A DNA stretch of 64,000 nucleotides from Undaria pinnatifida (lineage: Eukaryota > Sar > Phaeophyceae > Laminariales > Alariaceae). Positions within the stretch are counted from its first letter, which is position 1, and the number at the start of each line of letters is the position of its first letter. Below, piece after piece: positions 1 to 8,400 of the stretch. The position numbers were made by a program, and so were the translations under genes. Location: the NCBI GenBank assembly GCA_012845835.1, contig JABAKD010000009.1, forward strand, positions 14,416,274-14,480,273, written 5' to 3'. The notes under the pieces are model-generated. The model did no database searches. It saw nothing but the letters and a program-made list of their open reading frames with translations, and was not told the DNA's origin.

Positions 1-2415
1 TGCAGAGGCTCCGGTTCCCCATGGTCGACGAGACCGTCATGATCGATCTCATCAGGTACACACTTTGCTACGTTTACACGTCAAGAAACAATATGTCCTT
101 GGCACACTTGCTCAAGAGCCCCTGCGCTCTTAGAGCTCCCACCTGGAACGCGCCTGCCTAGCTCGTCTTCCTGGAGAACCTTCCTGGCTTTCGTTGCGTT
201 CTTTGCTTCTTCCGTTTCTGCGTGTTGTTGTTTTCCCGTTTCTTTTCACTCTCCCTTCCAATCGTCGTTGCTTTCGCGATTATCTCGTCCAGCTTTAACT
301 GCTGTTCGATTTTGATTCGAGTTTCTAAAATGCACTTGTTTATTTATGTTAATGTTTTATTCGGGAATCCCCGCCACCCCATCCATCCCCCCCCCATTTT
401 CGGTACTTTTGTTCGTTTTTTCGTTTTTTTTTTTCGATTATCTTGCTCGTTTTCGCCTGTTTTTCGATTCTGATTCGAGTTTCGACCAATCGTTTGTTTG
501 TGTTTTTCCGATGTATTTTCCGATATTTTTATGTAGTGGGCGTTTTTATAAGGTTTCTGAACATACGGGTACGCAAAATTTGTGCGAATATGTATAATAG
601 ATGCACGTTTATTTTGCACGTATCGGGTTATATGATGTGTTCGTAGACGACAAGTACGACGCGTTTACTTTGCACTTGCTTCTTGTGCTCAAATCGCAAT
701 AAAAGCACGCGCCCACCCACAGCTCTTAGAGCTACAGCAGTAGCAGCACGTTGTCGTCGAGCATCTACCACAGGGACGGAACAGCGCAGCGCACTCAGAC
801 GTCAAAGCATCAAAGCACACGTACTGTAGTAGCTGCTGCTCGACAACGCAAGTTTATTGAAAAGTACGAGTAGTCAGAGTTGGCGAGAGATCCGGCATGC
901 TTGTGGTGTCGACCGCTTAGGCCAATTATTTTTACCTTCGGATTTGTCAATCGAAAACCCGCCCTTTTGGACTGAAGCCCAAGTCTGGCTTCTTACACAG
1001 TAGAAAAAGAGCTTTTTCGAATCTTGTTTTTCGACTGAGCGATTCGTTTGGCAGATCCAGCCGAGAAAGTTTACCTTTTTTCGACTGGACCTGCCAGTCG
1101 AAAAAGTCAGTCGAAAACGCTTTTTTAAGCCCATCGCATCGCTCCCAACCACAAAACACACACGCACACGCCACACACCCACACCAGTTATCACACGACA
1201 GTATCACCCAACAGCGCCGGCGCTGGCTTGGTTGCTGTCACAGGTGCTGCTTCCCGCCGCGAGTCAGCGTGGCGCATTCCTAGCTCCGCCCTCGAGCAGC
1301 GTGTATCGTACGATGGCAGCAGCGCGCGGTATCGAAGTCATGTTGCCAACAACGGGTACGCCTGCTGTAGCTTTAGCGGCTCTCGGCTGAGTGCAACGCC
1401 ACGAACGTAGCCTTGGCGGTTTTCGGCTAAGCCCAACGCCACCAACCCGCTTGGACGAGGGTTCGTCGCGCGCGAAGAACGCGTTTGCTCGCGGAGAACG
1501 CACGAAGCACAGAGCTTCCGAACGATTTTTCGACTGCCATACAGCAGTGCTCCCACACAAACCGCCTCCAGAAAGGAGCGCAAAAAACACAAAAACGACT
1601 CGGCTGACAATTGAGAAGTAGAGCCCAAAATATCCAGTCGACAAAATAGCCAGTCGAAAAGGGCCGTTTTCGGCTGACGGAATCCGGCTGTAAAGGAATT
1701 GGCCTTACAGCTCGCTTTTCCCATCGATTTTTTTTCAAGTGTGCCCCTTTTCTTTATACCTATCAGTACGAGGTAGGTTTGGGTTCGCACGTGTAAGACA
1801 CATTTACACGTTTACTTCATGCGTTTACTTATGCGTCTAATCTCCTTCTGCTGAAAGCACACAACATGCACACACAGCTCCTTAGCTAGCATGTTTCGTC
1901 GTTGACCATCTGCTGCAAGAGCTCAGCACAGCGCAATCAACCCAGCACAAAAGAACAAAACACATAGCCCGATCATAGCTCGCACGACTCAATCAAAAGC
2001 AGACAGGTTGCCGAGATGCATCATGTCGTCGAGCGTCTCCCACAGCTCGCTTTGTGTTCAAAGCGAACGAATACGTCCAAATCTCTTCGACCGCAAAACT
2101 TATACAACCACAAGCGGCAGCGGCCAATTGGTGATGTGCAAAGGACTCGCCTTTGTTTCCAACTTATGAAGACATAACACTACTACTCTTCTCTCCGCGC
2201 CCTTTCTCTTTCGTACGGATGGTGTTAATCATGCGTGAACGCGACATTATTCCGCTCATTTTCTTGGAGCGTGGATCTCTTGGCATTTGTAGGTCGTAAG
2301 TTGTACTAAATTTTGGTCCTGTCTTCTTCCACGTTTTGTTCTATTTGAAGTAGCGTAACAAGCGGATGCTGTCCGCGGATCGAAGCGCCTTGTAAGTATC
2401 TTTTCTTGCTACGGC

Positions 2416-2452
<37 letters not shown>

Positions 2453-5400
2453 TCTGTAGGTTGCGTGGCGGGATCTTTGATTTTGGCGTTACAGCGGTAG
2501 ATGCACATGTGCTACGGTATACGAAGCACAAGGTACGCGCAAAATACGGCAGATATTGCCGGCGTTGTTTCCCGCGGATGTCCCAAGTCGTATTAGTAGC
2601 GCTACAGCAGTTCACAACACCTGACAAGCGCGTGGTGCGTACATGTATTTCTTGAGTGATTCCACCGTTGGGGTTTGCCGTTTTGGGACGAATCGTTTCT
2701 GACCGGTTGAGAGTCATTCTACGGTAACCCCCCCAGCTTTTCTCTAACGAAATCGCCGGTTTCAAAACCAACTCCCGGTCGTATCTCCTGAAATACGGTG
2801 TCCCTCGACACCCTCCCCGACGTCATCGATCGTTAGACCTTCGCACACGATGAAATATATGGATGCTTTTGTTTCAATAGTATCCTTCCTTGTTGTGTCG
2901 AGCAGCCATGAAACGTTCGTTCGTCAAAGAAAATCGCTGGATTTGGGGGGGAGGGGCTATCGTGGCAAAAAACAGTCGCATGCTACGATAGAGGTATACC
3001 TTTTTTTGGCGAAAACGGTTTCTGAATGGCGGGGGTCCTTAACCCCAAAATCGTAGGGGAAAAAAAAAGCGCCATTTTTTTTTTTCGTCATTCTCGAAAA
3101 AACGCCTTTTTTTTTCTCGTCATTCTCGGAAAAACGCCATTTTTTTTTTCGTCATTCTCGAAAAAACGCCATCGAAGAAACGCCATTTTTTTTTTCGTCA
3201 TTCTCGAAAAAACGACATTTTTTTTTCGTGATTCTCGAAAAAACGCCTTTTTTTTTCGTCATTCTCGAATAAACGCCATTTTCTTTTTTCGTCATTCTCG
3301 TTGTGTGCCGAAGCCATGGGATTTTTCATCAGGTGTTGTACCCGTGGTATCATACGAGCAGTTTTATTTTTTTTTCCAAATCGGTTTTTGGGTCGAGAAA
3401 GACATGTCTTAAGCTCATAAACTGAGGAGCCTCTCTCTCAAAAAAAAAAAGGTGGCGCGCCTCTGTCGTAGCACGCGGCTTGAGCTTCTTCCTCTGGTGT
3501 GGAGCTATCGGTTGGTATGATTCATTTACGAGCATTTTTAAGAACAAAGAGAATCCAAATTCGCCAGCTGCTGTGTGTTTGTCTTATTAATAGGACTAGC
3601 GCATGGAATTGTTGGTCGGGTTTCTCGAGCGAACGCCTTCGAAGATATTGAATCTCCTCTCATCAAGTTGGGAGCTCGGAAGGTTCTTCGAATATGCTGC
3701 GCACCCCGGCGGGGTGTCTCTCTTCTGCGCTTTTATTGGCGTATTTTGACCCCTTCCCCCGCTCTTGTAGCCCCTTCCGCCCCCCCCCCCCCCCTCCCCC
3801 TCCAGGAAAACGTGCAAGCGGCGTTGGCATATTGTTGTATGATGGCGCCTTTACGCGGGACGATTATTCATTCCACCGTGTGTGTGGTTTTTCTTGTTTG
3901 TCTATCACATGCTGATCCCCTGCGAGAGTTACATATGGTGAGCATCTTTTGACTGTAGTGAGCGCCGAAATGGTGGAGGTGTCCCTGCTGAAAGTAAAAA
4001 CGGTGCTCCATCTCGAAAGGGATACAGTGGTCAGATGACTACGGCAAACAGCAAATGAGTACGCCCCCCCCCCGCCGCCGCCCCCACCGCCCCCGCCGCC
4101 TGCCTCTTCCTCTCCCCAAAAACCGGACAGCAAACTTGTGCTCGAAGACGCGGATTGGATTCCTGAAGGAGACGGCTACTCGCTGTATCTACGTCCGACA
4201 GCCATAAGCACCTTCGTGAGTCAGAGATGCGTTTATTCTTGAAGCTTGGGCCAGATCCGTTGATTTTTGGACTAGATCGGTTGATCGTTGAACCAGATCC
4301 GTTGGCTCTTGAACCAGATCGGTTGATTTTTGGACCAGATCGGTTGATACTTAAACTAAATCTGTTGATTCTTGAATCTGGTCGGTTGATTTTTGGACCA
4401 GATTCGTTGATTTTTGGACGATGTCTTTTGATTTTGGAACCAGATCCGTCCGTTTTTTCTTGGGTCCCCCTTCCCCTCTCCCCCCTCCCCTCCCCCATTG
4501 TTGTTGCGGTAAAGGGAAAAAATGATGTGCTTGTTTTCCCATCACTCTTTGAAGATACTCCGAAGTATACAGGAGAGGCGTCCTTGTCTAGTGGGGAATA
4601 CAGGGTTTGGGGTGATGTCAAGCACGACGGTGCACAGCGGTAGGCAGCAGTGCACTATCAGCTTCGGTGGTCGCTGCTCATTCCGTTGTTCGTGCTTAAT
4701 GTTTGTGTAAAGCAGCCTTGCTTCGTTCAAGCACGTCATTTCGTGTTGGGGTGATCGGTTGTACGTCCGAAATTGTATTTGCTCCCTTAAGGGCGTCGAT
4801 GCGATTGACTTATTCTCGAGTATCTGTCTCTCTCCAAAGTTGGCCTGCGGGTGATGATCGACAGCCGACCACCCCGTTAATATACATGGTAGTCGTCATG
4901 AAAAAGCTACAGCATCACCATTCGATGCATAGGTCAACTTTTTTTTTTTTTTTTTCCGGGTCGCCTGCAATAAACACGCCACATCTGGCTAAGAACTGTA
5001 TATTTTCATGTACCTGGTAGTACTATACCGTTTTCGTACCAGCCAACCCCTCTAGAGGTGAACCCGCCCATTTTTGGGGCGCAAACTACTTGGAATTGGA
5101 GAAGAACGTCTTGCGATGGTGGAGGCGTTGTGTTGTTTTCACCGAATGGTTTCGTTGCCGAAATCACGGTCACGCTCACACCCACGTACCCCCTTCTCCT
5201 TGTCCCCTCCGCTGTGCCCCCCCACCCCTCGCTTTTCCTTCCGCGGTGGCGCTGTGCCTTCGTCGGTCGGTCGGTCGGTCGATTGGTTGGTCGGACGGTC
5301 TGGTTTTGCACAGCCGTTTTTGGGCGTTTCTCCGGCGGAGGCGATCAAGCTCTACGTTATCCTGTCTCCCGTCGGGCCTTACTACAAGGTAATTGTTCCT

Positions 5401-8400
5401 CGTTGGTGGTGATGAAGGTGGCCGTGGTGGTGACAGTGGTGGTGATAGTGGCGGTGGTGGTGATAGTGGTGGTAGTAATGGTGGTGGTGGTGATAGTGGT
5501 GGTGATGGTGGTGGTGGTGGTGGCGGTGGTGGTGGTGGTGGTGATAGTGGTGGTGGTGGTAGTGATAGTGGTGGTGGCGGTGGTGGTGGCGGTGGTGGTG
5601 GTGATAGTGATAGTGGTGGTGATAGTGGTAGTGATAGTGATGAGTGGTGGTGATAGTGGTGGTGATAGTGGTGGTGGTGGTGGCGGTGGTGGTGGTAGTG
5701 ATAGTGGTGGTGGTGGTAGTGATAGTGGTGGTGGTGGTAGTGATAGTGGTGGTGGCGGTGGTGGTGGTGGTGGTGGTGGTGGTGGTGGTGGTGGTGATAG
5801 TGGTAGTGATAGTAATAGTGGTGGTAATAGCGGTGGTGATGGTGGTGGTGATGGTGGTGGTGGTGGCGGTGGTGATAGTGGTGATGGTGGCGGCGGTGGT
5901 GGTAGTGATAGTGGTGGTGATAGTGGTGGTGGTGGTGGTGGTAGTGATAGTGGTGTTGGTGTGTGGTGGTGGTCCATTCAAATTCCGCTCATTCGCGCAT
6001 GCGGTCCTGTTCGTTCGCTGTTCCGTGTACGCTTGTGCTTACACGCCGTTTTTGCTTGTCTGTTGGGTATGCGTGCGTGCGCGCGCCTGGTTGCGTCTAT
6101 TGATGAAAATTATAATATACCCGACAGGAGGGTTTCAACCCGATCAGGCTTTATGCGGACACAAAGAACAGGCGAGCGTGGCCGGGGGGAATGGGGTTCG
6201 CGAAGGCCGGAGGAAACTATGCCCCCACCATACTGCCGCAGGTTGAGGCTCAAGAACAGCATGGCTGCGCGCAGGTGAGAAGTGGAGGCTACTGTGTCAG
6301 GGGACTTGTTTTGTTTTTGTTTCGTTTACGTAAAACTTGTGATGATTTGTTTTTACCTCGCCGCATGCAGCTCTCTGTGGGCTGAATGTGCAGCAGCTGT
6401 CGGCGTCCATGCAATGCTCGTACGAGTATTTTGTGGCGCTTGGAATGTTGTTTTGGGTCGTGATTGGGGTGGTTTTGGTGCTAGAGGAGGAGGAGGTGGT
6501 GGTCGTGGTGGTGTTGCTTGTTGTTGATTTTCCGTGATGGTGGCGTGCTGTTGTGGTTGTTGTTGCTGTTGGTATTGTGTCGTGGTGTTTTTGTGGTTGT
6601 TGCGGTTGTTCCTGTTGTGTTGTGGTGGTGTTGTTACTGTTGTCGCTGTTTTTTTTGTTTGTGTTTTCTTCTCCGGTGGATCGATGGTTGTGCCCACCCC
6701 TCTTCCGCCTCGCGTTGGTCAGCAGCGACGCTGTGAAACATGCAAATCACTGCGTGAGACAACCAGGGTACCGTTTGTTTGTTTGTTTGTTTTTTTGGCG
6801 GTCACCAGGATTGTTGTCGGGGAGATCATATTTTGTGGGGTGGAAAACTCTAACTCCGCACAAGGGGAATGATCGCATCACGTAGTGTGAATATGGCAAG
6901 GCACCCACGAGGCAGTTACATAGTAACCCCCATTGCTGTCTCTGGCGTGCTCACACCAGAAAACAAAGTATAACTCATTGACGCTGTCATCCATAAGCAA
7001 GAAAGTAGGCACACAAGGTACCGAAGTCCGTCTTACGAGCGATTTTTGGAAGGATGCAGTTCACCCTTCCATGCGACGCCGAACACCTCACGGCGCTTCG
7101 CGCTTGGTGCAAGCATTGTCTGCCTGGTTGGTGAAAATCCGACGTGCTCCGTCCCGGCATAGTAGGAATGCGAGGGTCTATGGTCATACGACTACGACCA
7201 TGCACAAACTGTGTACACACACACCCTCCGCCTCGAAAGGGGAGCGTAGTCAATGGTCAAATGACTAAGGCAAGCAACATATGAGTACGCCCCCCCCCCC
7301 TGTTTGTCCACCCAGCTTCAATGGGGTGTGGGGTATGTAATGACGCTGGTGAGTCATATTCGTGTGCAACAACAGCGGGTGAAGCTGCCTACAATCGCGG
7401 TCATCTCGACAAAGAGACCCAGAGAAGGAGAGATAAGACAGAAAGACAGACAGAGAAAGGACGAAGAGATAGACAGTCAGTCAGACAGACAGACGGCCAG
7501 ACAGAGCTAATCGATTGCTCCCCGCGAGTCCACACGTCGGACGCTCTCCGTCCCTTCGTCCCTTCTTGTACCCCTCCCTCCCATGACAGCCAACATTTTT
7601 TTTGCTGGGCTTTTGAAACACACGGCGACTACGAACAGAACGGCCGAGATACCCCCCAACCAACCCCCCCCCCCCCCTCCCTCCCTCCCTCCCTCCCTCC
7701 CTCCCTCCCTCCCTCCCTCCCTCCATCCTACCCTCCCACCCACCCTCCCTCCCTCCCTCCCTCCCTCCCTCCCTCCCTCCCTCCCTCCCTCCCTCCCTCC
7801 CTCCCTCCCTCCCTCCCTCCCTCCCTCCCTCCCTCCCTCCCTCCTCCCCCCCCTCCCCCCCTCCCCCCCTTCCCTCCCCCCCCCCCCCCCCCTCCCTATC
7901 ATTCACTCAGATACTGTGGCTGTTCGGGGAGGAGCACTGCGTCACCGAGGTCGGCGCGATGAACATATTTTTCCTGATAGAGAAAGAGGGAGGCGGTGGC
8001 GTGGAGCTGGTGACCTCTCCACTTGACGCCGGAGACATCCTCGACGGTAAGCGAGAGAAAGCGGTAGCCGTGGGGGGAGTCGTTTGTCGTGGTTGCCTCA
8101 TCGATCTCACGTATCTCAGTTAGGTCTCTTTTTTTAGTGTAGCGGTTTGTTTATCCTGTTTTTATGTGTTTTTCTTGTTTGCTTCATTGTTATTTCTGGT
8201 GGGTCTGATTTTTTTCCTGTTTTTGTCTTCTGCCCCCCCCCCCCCCCCCCCAACCCCCTCTGTTTTTTTGCCGCTCTCTCCATTGGCAGGCGTTACGCGG
8301 AGATCCGTGCTGGAGTTAGCTAAGGGGTGGAAAGTCATGGAAGATGGTGCCCGTTTGGACGTCGTGGAGAGGCGTTTGACCATGGGGGAGGTCGTCAAGG

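Larger units (their letters stand above)
56..4130 (+). other. BCAT intron 1 (4.1 kb), repeat-rich
   Basis: GTACAC donor and GGACAG acceptor. It holds a coding-like relic (112-215), a TCGACTG fold-back family copy (860-1720), a GCTGTT microsatellite, a family-X repeat, a TTTTCGTCATTCTCG tandem array and a poly(C)-tailed LINE end. I see nothing distinct in 220-860 (T-rich) or 1800-2400. Confidence 0.75.

Noticed and set aside
874-1790. Several 100-150 codon frames on both strands
   Set aside because: The same DNA occurs at 25797-26370 and 26937-27540, where the frames are not preserved; it is a non-coding fold-back repeat.
5357-6246. Long Gly/Val, Pro/Ser and His/Thr frames (200-400 codons) over the GGT tract
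   Set aside because: They are products of a three-base microsatellite inside a BCAT intron; all frames are open and no splice or conservation evidence supports them.
6365-6530. Possible BCAT exon after GCATGCAG at 6370
   Set aside because: The translation does not match the family after HGCAQ, while 7911-8046 gives ILWLFGEEH, which continues the alignment exactly.
7481-8026. Pro/Ser- and Gly/Arg/Glu-repeat frames over the CCCT tract
   Set aside because: Tetranucleotide repeat; the frames overlap a real exon in a different frame.
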